Under the pieces are notes generated by a model. That model saw only the letters and a list, made by a program, of their open reading frames with translations, did not search any database and was not told the DNA's origin. A DNA stretch of 43,064 bases from Desulfurococcaceae archaeon (GTDB lineage Archaea > Thermoproteota > Thermoprotei_A > Sulfolobales > Desulfurococcaceae): positions 1 to 43,064 of the forward strand of contig JAJHQS010000008.1 of NCBI GenBank assembly GCA_020833225.1, in the 5' to 3' direction. Positions 1-6,292 of this stretch are shown here, in pieces. Within the stretch, counting starts at the first letter, position 1. The number at the start of each line of letters is the position of its first letter. A program made the translations under genes and the position numbers.

Positions 1-2
1 GA

Positions 3-200
3 GTAGTATCATCTGGCGCCATGGCATATCTCTGCGTCGAGGAGGTAAACGAGGGAGCAGTGAGGATCTATAGGAAACTAGGATATAGTATTTTGAGAAC
101 AAGACCATGGATAATCGCTAAGCCTTCTTTACATAGTCTACTAGAGCCGTGTTCACGGAATTCACCTCTCATATATTATCCATATATTTCCTATATATAA
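3..200 (+). CDS. GNAT-family N-acetyltransferase, C-terminal fragment (5' end outside window)
   Basis: Reading frame 3 is open from the first base of the window to a TAA at 198-200, giving 65 residues. The segment AYLCVEEVNEGAVRIYRKLG followed by YSILRTRPW is the typical last strand-helix of a GNAT acetyltransferase: a beta strand, an Asn that starts the helix, an Ala, and a Y-RKLGY motif that lies near acetyl-CoA. The family transfers acetyl from acetyl-CoA to amines or protein N-termini (RimI/Ard1-like). Substrate cannot be told from this fragment. The roughly 25 residues after this motif look less conserved and are probably an extension. Confidence 0.72.
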   Translation, partial: VVSSGAMAYLCVEEVNEGAVRIYRKLGYSILRTRPWIIAKPSLHSLLEPCSRNSPLIYYPYISYI

Positions 201-321
201 AAACCCCTTAAAAACTTGCATTCTTAGTTCTCCTCACTAGAAATATTGTTGGGTTTAAAAGAGTGTAGATTTCTACCTAGTAGAGAAGATCCTTAGAAGA
301 CCCGCATAGTGTAGAAGTCGC

Positions 322-331
322 GTATTTTTAA
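322..331 (+). promoter_or_regulatory. Probable TATA box for the pilin-like gene
   Basis: TATTTTTAAG lies about 30 bases before the TTG start at 360, the distance expected for an archaeal TATA box and a short-leader transcript. A purine-rich GGTGGGG ribosome site lies between it and the start. Confidence 0.4.
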
Positions 332-359
332 GTCTCTTATACTTGATGGGTGGGGTTTA

Positions 360-686
360 TTGAGAAGTATTTTGGTGTTTAATGAGAGGGGTTTGTTATT
401 AGTGTTCTTGGTGTTAGTGCAGTGTGTGAGTTTTGTTGTAGCTGAGACTACTCCTCCAATAACTATTACGCCTTCACCACCTCCTGGCGTTGGTGGAGCT
501 GTCTCGAGGATTTTGTCTTGGGTTATGTGGGCTGATTGGATAGCTGTTGCAGCTGCTTTTATTATTGGTGCAATATACTTTGCTATGGGTGATAGTGAGA
601 GAGGTAAAAGATATGTTGGTGGGGCCATTATTGGGGCTATTATTATGGCGTTTTATACTGCAATAATATCTGGTTTAATGGGTTAA
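360..686 (+). CDS. Small secreted two-helix protein, resembling TrbC/VirB2-type (CedA1-like) pilins
   Basis: 108 residues, TTG start after GGTGGGG. Residues about 11-28 form a signal peptide (LLLVFLVLVQCVSFVVA, then cleavage near A/E). The mature protein has a Thr/Pro-rich N-terminus, a long hydrophobic helix (about 50-75), a short charged loop with DSERGKR, and a second Gly/Ala-rich hydrophobic helix reaching the C-terminus. This order, signal peptide plus helix, basic loop, helix, is that of TrbC/VirB2 conjugative pilins and of crenarchaeal CedA1/TedC pilins in the Ced/Ted DNA-import systems. No CedA or CedB (VirB4/HerA-like) gene is in this window, so the assignment rests on architecture alone. 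It converges on the next gene with a 9-base gap. Confidence 0.6.
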   Translation: MRSILVFNERGLLLVFLVLVQCVSFVVAETTPPITITPSPPPGVGGAVSRILSWVMWADWIAVAAAFIIGAIYFAMGDSERGKRYVGGAIIGAIIMAFYTAIISGLMG

Positions 687-695
687 TGTGGGATT

Positions 696-875
696 TCAAT
701 ATACACTTTTACTTTGTTTATTATTCTCATATATTTCTCTCCATAAGTCGTTTAATTCTGTGGGTAAGTATACTAGGTATCTCTCGTAATCCGGATTAGT
801 GCTCATCCTAGTAATCTTCTTAGATCCAAGCGGTATAAGACCCTTAGATATGAATTCAACAATGCTCTTACCCAT
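696..875 (-). CDS. Small conserved-looking protein, possibly DNA-binding (AbrB-like pattern)
   Basis: 59 residues. I chose the ATG at 875 because GGGTGGAG lies three bases upstream (879-886) and a TATA box, TTTAAATA, lies at 905-912; the longer GTG form beginning at 917 would start before the expected transcription start. The sequence contains KGLIPLGSKKITRM and RYLVYLPTELNDLWREIY, a basic strand followed by a strand ending in LP and an amphipathic segment, loosely like the swapped-hairpin AbrB/SpoVT fold. I do not recognise the family with certainty. It is tail-to-tail with the pilin-like gene; regulation of that gene is a guess. Confidence 0.6.
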   Translation of the reverse strand: MGKSIVEFISKGLIPLGSKKITRMSTNPDYERYLVYLPTELNDLWREIYENNKQSKSVY

Positions 876-904
876 AGACTCCACCCTAGAACTAATATGA
901 AGGG

Positions 905-912
905 TATTTAAA
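905..912 (-). promoter_or_regulatory. TATA box for the small minus-strand gene
   Basis: TTTAAATA on the minus strand. Its centre is about 33 bases from the ATG at 875, so the transcript would begin only a few bases before the start codon. This supports the shorter reading of the gene. Confidence 0.5.
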
Positions 913-988
913 CCCACCGAGACAATAGTTCACATTTAAGTGAATATTAAGCTAGTTGAATAAGAGGGGATTTCAGAGTGAAATTAGA

Positions 989-1021
989 GTTCACGCTCAG
1001 AGAACCGATCGTGAACCGATC
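989..1021. repeat. Small inverted and direct repeats beside the tRNA fragment
   Basis: GTTCACG (989-995) and CGTGAAC (1010-1016) form a 7-bp stem with a 14-base loop. GAACCGATC occurs twice in direct orientation (1002-1010 and 1013-1021). The repeats lie 15 bases left of the tRNA 3' fragment. They could be recombination-site arms or a small RNA structure. Confidence 0.45.
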
Positions 1022-1035
1022 CACGCTATGGATAA

Positions 1036-1078
1036 GCCTACCACGCCGGAGATCCCGGCTCAAATCCCGGCCGCAGCA
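1036..1078 (+). pseudogene. Degenerate 3' half of a tRNA gene (possible attachment-site remnant)
   Basis: The stretch GCCTACCACGCCGG, then CCCGGCTCAAATCCCGG, then CCGCAGCA matches the order anticodon arm, T arm, 3' acceptor strand of an archaeal tRNA, closest in style to tRNA-Gly. The T arm has lost one base and carries C where GGTTC is expected, which breaks the stem. No matching 5' acceptor strand (GCTGCGG expected) or D arm is present just upstream. It is therefore a fragment, not a working tRNA. Archaeal integrated elements usually leave exactly such a 3' tRNA segment. No integrase is visible in the window. Confidence 0.6.
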
Positions 1079-1085
1079 CACCTCC

Positions 1086-1093
1086 TTTAAATA
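1086..1093 (+). promoter_or_regulatory. TATA-like box TTTAAATA
   Basis: A good archaeal TATA match, about 100 bases before the ATG at 1188. If used, it gives the tRNA-binding protein gene a leader of roughly 70 bases. The reverse complement is TATTTAAA, so a minus-strand transcript through the tRNA fragment is also possible. Confidence 0.35.
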
Positions 1094-1187
1094 CCTGTTT
1101 TAGACCTACTATGAGTATTTAGTGCAAATAATTGTATGATTATGGTTTATTATCCCTACAGAAATAAGTAAAAGCTTGGTGAGGCTT

Positions 1188-1535
1188 ATGACAGAGAAAG
1201 CTCAGGAGTTATATGATGTAGAGGAGTTTTGGAAGTTTAAAATGCGTGTTGGCTTAGTTAAAGATGCTGTGAGAGTTCCTAGGACTAAGAAATTAATTAA
1301 ATTAATTGTCAACTTTGGAGACGAGGAGAGAGTAGTTGTAGCGGGAATCGGAGACCAATATGCACCCGAGGACTTAAAAGGCAAGAAAATGATCTTTGTG
1401 ACAAATCTTAAACCTAAACAAATAGCAGGAATTGAAAGTCAAGCTATGTTAGTAGTTGCTGAAGATGAAACAACAGGCAAAGTTTACTTGATCACATTAG
1501 ACGAGAAAGTGCCCATAGGAGTAAAAGTCTGGTAA
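1188..1535 (+). CDS. Methionyl-tRNA synthetase beta-type tRNA-binding protein (EMAPII/Trbp111-like OB fold)
   Basis: 115 residues from the ATG at 1188, preceded three bases upstream by GGTGAGG; an in-frame TTG at 1176 lies before that ribosome site. The core runs from VGLVKDAVRVPRTKKL through VNFGDEERVVVAGI, FVTNLKPKQIAGIESQAM and VPIGVKVW. These are the conserved segments of the OB-fold tRNA-binding domain found at the C-terminus of bacterial MetRS and as a separate protein (MetRS beta/CsaA/Trbp111) in archaea. It binds the outside corner of tRNA and helps MetRS retain it. The first 15 residues form a helix (EKAQELYDVEEFWKFK) typical of archaeal versions. Confidence 0.88.
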   Translation: MTEKAQELYDVEEFWKFKMRVGLVKDAVRVPRTKKLIKLIVNFGDEERVVVAGIGDQYAPEDLKGKKMIFVTNLKPKQIAGIESQAMLVVAEDETTGKVYLITLDEKVPIGVKVW

Positions 1536-1550
1536 AAGATCATCTAAGTC

Positions 1551-1583
1551 TTACATATAGACACTTATGCTGAGTCTATGTAA
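1551..1583 (+). terminator. Hairpin after the tRNA-binding protein gene
   Basis: TTACATATAGAC and GTCTATGTAA pair with a two-base bulge around an 11-base loop, 15 bases after the stop codon. No long T tract follows, so termination is only suggested. The remaining 225 bases up to purB show no gene I can support. Confidence 0.3.
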
Positions 1584-1809
1584 ATACATTTCTTCCATAA
1601 TTATTTCTCGAACTTAAATCCATCTAAGATTCTCCAAATAGTTTTATAGCCTTCTCCTCGCTGAGAGAAACATTGAATTTAAATATTAATTGAGACTAAA
1701 AGCGTCTGCAACATGAACACTCTTTATCTACCATAAGATAGAGAGAATTGTAGACCTTGTAAATTATGCTAAAATTTATTGATAAAGAAATAATAAATAG
1801 GTGAAATAA

Positions 1810-3159
1810 TTGGTAGATTTTAACTCTATTTGTCCTCTTGAATGGAGATATGGCTCTAGGGAGATGAGAGAAATATTCAGTGTTGAGAACCTTGTGAAAA
1901 AATACTTGCTAGTTGAGAAGGTGCTTATTGTAGGTTTAATTAAAGCTGGATTAGTCCCAGAAAACTGCATTGAGATCTATGAGAAGTGTACTTCAAATAT
2001 TACAGCTAAAGAAATATATACTAAAGAGATGGAATTAGGTCACGATATAGCAGCCCTCACTTACATACTAGGAGAGAAGTGTGGTGAGTGTGGTCGATAT
2101 GCACATTTAGGTGCTACAAGTTATGATATAGTTGACACAGCATGGACCCTGGTGATCAGTGAGGCCCTCACTATTGTGAAAAGAAAGCTGACTCAAGTAA
2201 TTCAACGCCTTATTGAGCTGTCTAGAGAGTATAAAGATATAGTAATGGTTGGTAGAACTCATGGTCAACATGCAGTACCTATAACTGTGGGTTTTAAATT
2301 CGCTAACTACGTATATGAGCTGAGTAGGAGTTATGAAAGACTATGTGAGCTTACTAATAGAGTTGTAAGAGTAAAAATGTCGGGTGCTGTGGGAACTATG
2401 GCTGGCTGGCTGGGTAAAGGGCTTCAAGTTGAAGAAACTGTCTCAAAAATCCTCAATATTACTCCTCACGAGATATCAACGCAAGTAGCTCCTAGAGATG
2501 GCTTTGCTGAACTCATATCCTCACTAGCAATATTAGCATCGCAATTAGATAGATTTGCCTTGGAGATTAGAGAGCTATCTAGGACGGAAATAGGTGAAAT
2601 GTACGAATCTGAGCTGAGAGTAGGTAGTAGTACAATGCCTCACAAGAGGAACCCAATCATAGCTGAGAGAATTTCTGGATTAGCTAAGGTAGCTAGATCA
2701 CTTGTCATTACTGCTCTTGAAAATATACCTCTCATGCATGAGAGAGATCTTACTAATAGTAGTAGTGAGAGAATACTAATACCTCACGCCTTTCTACTGG
2801 TGGATCAAATATTAGAAGATATGCTTAAACTACTCAGCGTGTTACGCATAGACATAGAGGCTATAGAGAGAAATCTAAATTTAACCAGGGGGACAATAAT
2901 GTCTGAAGCCATCATGATTAAACTTGTTCAGAAAGGGCTGGCTAGACATGAGGCACATAAACTCCTCATGGAAATTGTGAGAAGTCTAAAACCAGGTGAA
3001 AGCTTTGCAGAAGCCCTGTTAAGAAATGAAGTAGTATCTAGACTATTAAGCCCAGAGGAGATAATAGAAATTTTAAACCCCAGAAACTACCTAGGTAACT
3101 ACTCGGAATTGATAGATAGAGCTCTCAAATATGCTGAAAAAACTCTAAGTAAATGCTGA
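1810..3159 (+). CDS. purB: Adenylosuccinate lyase
   Basis: 449 residues, the usual length. The enzyme cleaves SAICAR to AICAR and adenylosuccinate to AMP, releasing fumarate, in purine synthesis. The superfamily signature SSTMPHKRNP is at about 273-282, on the flexible catalytic loop. GRTHGQHAVP (about 148-157) carries a conserved catalytic His, and HLGATSYDIVDT (about 99-110) is the first conserved region. The TTG start follows AGGTGAA; an upstream in-frame GTG at 1801 runs into TAA at once, fixing the start. CGECG at 91-95 is an extra Cys pair of unknown use. No other purine gene is nearby, so it is probably transcribed alone. Confidence 0.95.
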   Translation: MVDFNSICPLEWRYGSREMREIFSVENLVKKYLLVEKVLIVGLIKAGLVPENCIEIYEKCTSNITAKEIYTKEMELGHDIAALTYILGEKCGECGRYAHLGATSYDIVDTAWTLVISEALTIVKRKLTQVIQRLIELSREYKDIVMVGRTHGQHAVPITVGFKFANYVYELSRSYERLCELTNRVVRVKMSGAVGTMAGWLGKGLQVEETVSKILNITPHEISTQVAPRDGFAELISSLAILASQLDRFALEIRELSRTEIGEMYESELRVGSSTMPHKRNPIIAERISGLAKVARSLVITALENIPLMHERDLTNSSSERILIPHAFLLVDQILEDMLKLLSVLRIDIEAIERNLNLTRGTIMSEAIMIKLVQKGLARHEAHKLLMEIVRSLKPGESFAEALLRNEVVSRLLSPEEIIEILNPRNYLGNYSELIDRALKYAEKTLSKC

Positions 3160-3534
3160 TGTAATCGTACAAAACATTTAGAATAATTACTTAAATTTAA
3201 TTCATAACATAACATATGTTTAAAAGCACATAACTATAGAGGTTGTGGAAAATTGAGATTATAAAGATCATTATGAGCCTTGAGGTAAAGAGCACATAAG
3301 ATGACTATAGAATAGGAATAATACGTTTTCGGAGGTTTTATTAATGTGTGTACTAATTATATATTAGTCGGGTACGTATTCTAAGAACTTAGTATTTAAT
3401 TTACTCATAGAAAATTCTATGGAATCGTAACATGGTTACGTGTTATCATTGTATAAAACCAATAGGGTTATACTTGAACTTGTAGTGAAAATTAATAGTA
3501 GACGTGTTCAGCTGGAAGAGGCTTTATTTATACA
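3160..3534. other. Intergenic region between convergent genes, with two hairpins and a 7-codon open frame
   Basis: No supported gene. Two short hairpins stand side by side: CATAGAA/TTCTATG (3406-3421) and CGTAAC/GTTACG (3426-3440), about 100 bases past the end of the minus-strand protease. A strong GGAGGT at 3331 precedes an ATG at 3344 that opens only seven codons before TAG; it may be a leader peptide or a relic. Confidence 0.4.
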
Positions 3535-4599
3535 TTATGATATTCTACTAGATGCTAGTAGTAGTGCTAGTAGTGTTATTCCCAATATATTTGCTATTTT
3601 ACCTCCTTTCTCGCCGAGAACAATGTTTGCTATTTTTCCACCATCGGTTATATATAGTGGCATTGAGTTTATTAGTGCTAAGCTAAAGTTTACAATATAA
3701 AGCCATGTTATGAATGTTATTAAGTGTAATGTTATTAATGGTGTTAATATACTTGCTGCTTCGAGTCTAGGTGCAATTGTGGCTGAAATACCGAGTATAG
3801 TTATGTTAGCAGGCTTAAACACCGCGATCTCCTTGTAACCACTGCCAAATCTCCACACTGTAAATTTAAGTACCGTGTTCTCATGAATTGACATGAAATC
3901 TCTTAAAATACTAATAGACTTTAACTCAGTACCATTAACAGCCAGGATTATATCATATGGTCTAATACCATATTCCTCAGCGAGACTTCCACGAGAAACG
4001 CTTATGACAAGTAAACCAACGTTCTGCGTTAAATTGTAAATTACTAACATAGCGATTAAATATAAAAACATATTTGCTGCGACACCAGCAGCTAGAACTA
4101 CGATTTTATTAAACTTACTAGTACTCTCAAAAGATTCCTCGTCAAGCTCTATAAATGCTAAAGGGATTAGTAAAGCTACTAATATGCCAAAGCCTTTCAT
4201 TTTAATATTTCTAGATGTAGCTACTTTAGCGTGCATATATTCGTGGGCAAGTACACTAATGAAGATTGCTGTGAGCATAAATAATAGGTCTATTCCTGTA
4301 ACACTAATTCCAGGTATTAAAATAACAGCAGCAGGCGTCTTATAGACAAATTTCACGTATATAGCTAAGATGACGGTATATATAGTGAGTCCTAGTGCTA
4401 TAATGTAAAGAGCTATCCATAAAGGATAAATTTTACTAATTATTTTACCGGGTTTTACACTACTAGATCTTCTCCACATAAAGAGAACACCATACTTAAT
4501 AGAAATAGACTTATAACGGCGTAAGTATACTTTATACAGTAGATTTATAAGTAGCCATGAAAAAGCAAGAAATACAATAAATACTTCTAACTCTTTCAT
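3535..4599 (-). CDS. Membrane-embedded site-2 protease family metalloprotease (M50) with PDZ domain
   Basis: 354 residues from the ATG at 4599, which has AGGAG four bases upstream; a TTG eight codons earlier would remove that spacing. The zinc motif HEYMH (about 119-123) lies in a membrane helix, and TDGGK (about 318-322) near the C-terminus supplies the third, Asp, ligand. Between them is a PDZ-like domain (about 196-250, GLLVISVSRGSLAEEYG then DIILAVNG) that in this family controls substrate entry. Helices flank the N-terminus. Such enzymes cut transmembrane segments of anti-sigma factors or other membrane proteins; in archaea the substrate is generally unknown. Confidence 0.9.
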   Translation of the reverse strand: MKELEVFIVFLAFSWLLINLLYKVYLRRYKSISIKYGVLFMWRRSSSVKPGKIISKIYPLWIALYIIALGLTIYTVILAIYVKFVYKTPAAVILIPGISVTGIDLLFMLTAIFISVLAHEYMHAKVATSRNIKMKGFGILVALLIPLAFIELDEESFESTSKFNKIVVLAAGVAANMFLYLIAMLVIYNLTQNVGLLVISVSRGSLAEEYGIRPYDIILAVNGTELKSISILRDFMSIHENTVLKFTVWRFGSGYKEIAVFKPANITILGISATIAPRLEAASILTPLITLHLITFITWLYIVNFSLALINSMPLYITDGGKIANIVLGEKGGKIANILGITLLALLLASSRIS

Positions 4600-4664
4600 T
4601 ACACTCCTACCTTTACTCAATTTTAAGAAAAATGAGAATTTTTATTAAAAACCTTCACTGTGGT

Positions 4665-5441
4665 TTAGTAAGATTGTTTGAGATCCCTCGTAATGATCTC
4701 AGCTACTTTTCTACCACTAAGTAGCATTCCTCCAAATATAGGCCCCATTCTTGGTAATCCATAAACATTACCAACAGCCATACCAGTAACATATAGACCA
4801 GGTATTACTTTACCAGTATATTCTACTACTAGTTTTTCTGCCAGCTCAGCATAACCGGACTTTTCACCTTTAACCTCGATCTTAAGCTCAGGTATTTTCC
4901 TTGCCGCAATATTAACTATTTCTGCACCATGTCCTGTAGCATCGACAACAGCACGGGATTCTGTGTATAGTGGGTCTACGTGAAAACCCCCCTCATGTAT
5001 AGGTGTCCACACCCACATAACCCCAGTTATTCTTAAGGGGTTTGTTCTGTAAACTAGGTCCTCAACATGTGCACCTAGGAGAATCCTCACACCTGCATCT
5101 ATAGCTCTACTAGAAAGTTTAGCTACAGCCTCGGCTGGGTCAGCTACGTAGAGGCCATATTCTGTTTTAACATATTTAATCCCAAAATCATCTAATATCG
5201 GTCTAGCTTCCTCCTGAAACACTATCCTAGGTAACAAATTGCCTCCAGGACCAGTCCCACCACCAAAGCTGAATCTTCTCTCAAAAACTAGTACTTTAAA
5301 CCCTTCTTTCGCGAGATAATATGATGCCGTTAAACCAGAGGGTCCTGCACCTACTATTACTACGTCAACTTCACTGAGCTCGTCAAGGTCTTTGAGAGCA
5401 TATCTGATAATTACTTTTGATATATGTGATTCCTTAATCAT
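4665..5441 (-). CDS. thi4: Thiazole synthase Thi4 (archaeal, probably sulfide-using)
   Basis: 258 residues. Thi4 makes the ADP-thiazole precursor of thiamine from NAD and glycine. The dinucleotide fold GAGPSG is at 31-36, followed by an ERR acidic end of strand two and the FGGGTGPGGN segment. GGFHVDPLYT (about 151-160) has His154 where yeast Thi4 has the Cys that donates its own sulfur. Archaeal enzymes with His here use free sulfide with iron and turn over many times, so this one should be catalytic. MGPIFGGMLLSG near 230 is the usual C-terminal flavoprotein-like motif. Same strand as iorAB, with a 61-base gap to the small gene upstream. Confidence 0.92.
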   Translation of the reverse strand: MIKESHISKVIIRYALKDLDELSEVDVVIVGAGPSGLTASYYLAKEGFKVLVFERRFSFGGGTGPGGNLLPRIVFQEEARPILDDFGIKYVKTEYGLYVADPAEAVAKLSSRAIDAGVRILLGAHVEDLVYRTNPLRITGVMWVWTPIHEGGFHVDPLYTESRAVVDATGHGAEIVNIAARKIPELKIEVKGEKSGYAELAEKLVVEYTGKVIPGLYVTGMAVGNVYGLPRMGPIFGGMLLSGRKVAEIITRDLKQSY

Positions 5442-5502
5442 GTAGTTTCCCTTTACACGTCTTTTGCGTAACCTAGTTTAAATCTCTTAAATAACTATGT
5501 AA

Positions 5503-5706
5503 TCATTGAGAAAAATCTCTACAATAAGTAACTTTAATTCTAACCTCAACTACTTTCTCCCTGAGAAGTATAATTGTCTCATACAACTGGTAAATTAGTC
5601 CTGATGAGACCTGATCCCCGGGCTTTAGCCTACTAATGGTACCTTCAATTTTATCTATGAGATTTAGTATTTCCTCAAGCTTATTTACGAGAATATTACT
5701 CTCCAC
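5503..5706 (-). CDS. Small helical protein translationally coupled to iorB, unknown function
   Basis: 67 residues, GTG start lying 11 bases inside the end of iorB, so ribosomes could pass directly from one to the other. The sequence is two amphipathic helices with heptad-like Leu/Ile spacing (NKLEEILNLIDKIEGTI and LYETIILLREKVVEVRIKV) joined by a LKPGDQ turn, and ends CRDFSQ. It has no catalytic motif. Its place suggests an accessory or stability factor for the Ior enzyme, which is inference. I do not recognise the family. Confidence 0.6.
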   Translation of the reverse strand: MESNILVNKLEEILNLIDKIEGTISRLKPGDQVSSGLIYQLYETIILLREKVVEVRIKVTYCRDFSQ

Positions 5707-6292
5707 GCTTTAAACCCTCTTTAAAAGCCATTCTAAGTAGAGATTTATTTAATTCTAATACATGACCTCTGAAATGCTCTTCAAGAGACTTATCTATGAC
5801 ATCTAATCCTAACAATTCACGCAGAGATTCATCTACACCTAATGCATACCCTAATATAGCTATATTAGCGGATATTGGCGAACCAGTAATTTTAGTACTC
5901 ATATCATTTGCGTTAACAACGTGTAACTTGATATCTCTAGTCTTCATCTCGCCAAACAACTGATCTCTACTTGGATATATAGATAGTGGAGGTGGCCACA
6001 AAAAGTCATTAACAGTAACATGCCCCATTTTTTTAACATAATGTATATATCTAGCAGCCTCTATAAGCTCTAATGCTAACATGTGATCAGCACTGCCCAC
6101 AGGCATAATTGGACTAGGCTCCTCTCCTATTCTAACGTAAACTACCACGCTACCGCCACGTTGACTCATTCCGTGAACTTCTGCAACAGCTACATCAAGG
6201 CCTCTAATAGTACACGCCACCCCTATAATAGAGCCAAGTGTAAGTAGTCCTTGGCCACCTACTCCCACAATTAATATATTATAACTTCTCAC
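5696..6292 (-). CDS. iorB: Indolepyruvate ferredoxin oxidoreductase, beta subunit
   Basis: 198 residues from the GTG at 6292, which overlaps the iorA stop as GTGA and has GGTGGGG three bases upstream; two GTG codons further up lie in or before that site. The protein is the gamma-type domain of 2-oxoacid:ferredoxin oxidoreductases: NILIVGVGGQGLLTLG at the N-terminus and HGMSQRGGSVVVYVRIG (about 40-56) are family signatures. With IorA it oxidises arylpyruvates made from aromatic amino acids to aryl-acetyl-CoA, passing electrons to ferredoxin, in the cytoplasm. Confidence 0.93.
   Translation of the reverse strand: MRSYNILIVGVGGQGLLTLGSIIGVACTIRGLDVAVAEVHGMSQRGGSVVVYVRIGEEPSPIMPVGSADHMLALELIEAARYIHYVKKMGHVTVNDFLWPPPLSIYPSRDQLFGEMKTRDIKLHVVNANDMSTKITGSPISANIAILGYALGVDESLRELLGLDVIDKSLEEHFRGHVLELNKSLLRMAFKEGLKRGE

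Noticed and set aside
970-1016. Minus-strand CTGA...12 bases...CTGA spacing resembling D' and D boxes
   Set aside because: No acceptable C box precedes the first CTGA, and GTGAACT is a poor C'. The repeats there explain the pattern better.
1620-1720. Minus-strand short frame reading NVSLSEEKAIKLFGES before a stop
   Set aside because: Only about 23 codons, no start or ribosome site; may be a fossil but cannot be supported.
3440-3700. 86-codon plus-strand frame
   Set aside because: Antisense to the C-terminus of the site-2 protease, whose motifs are clear.
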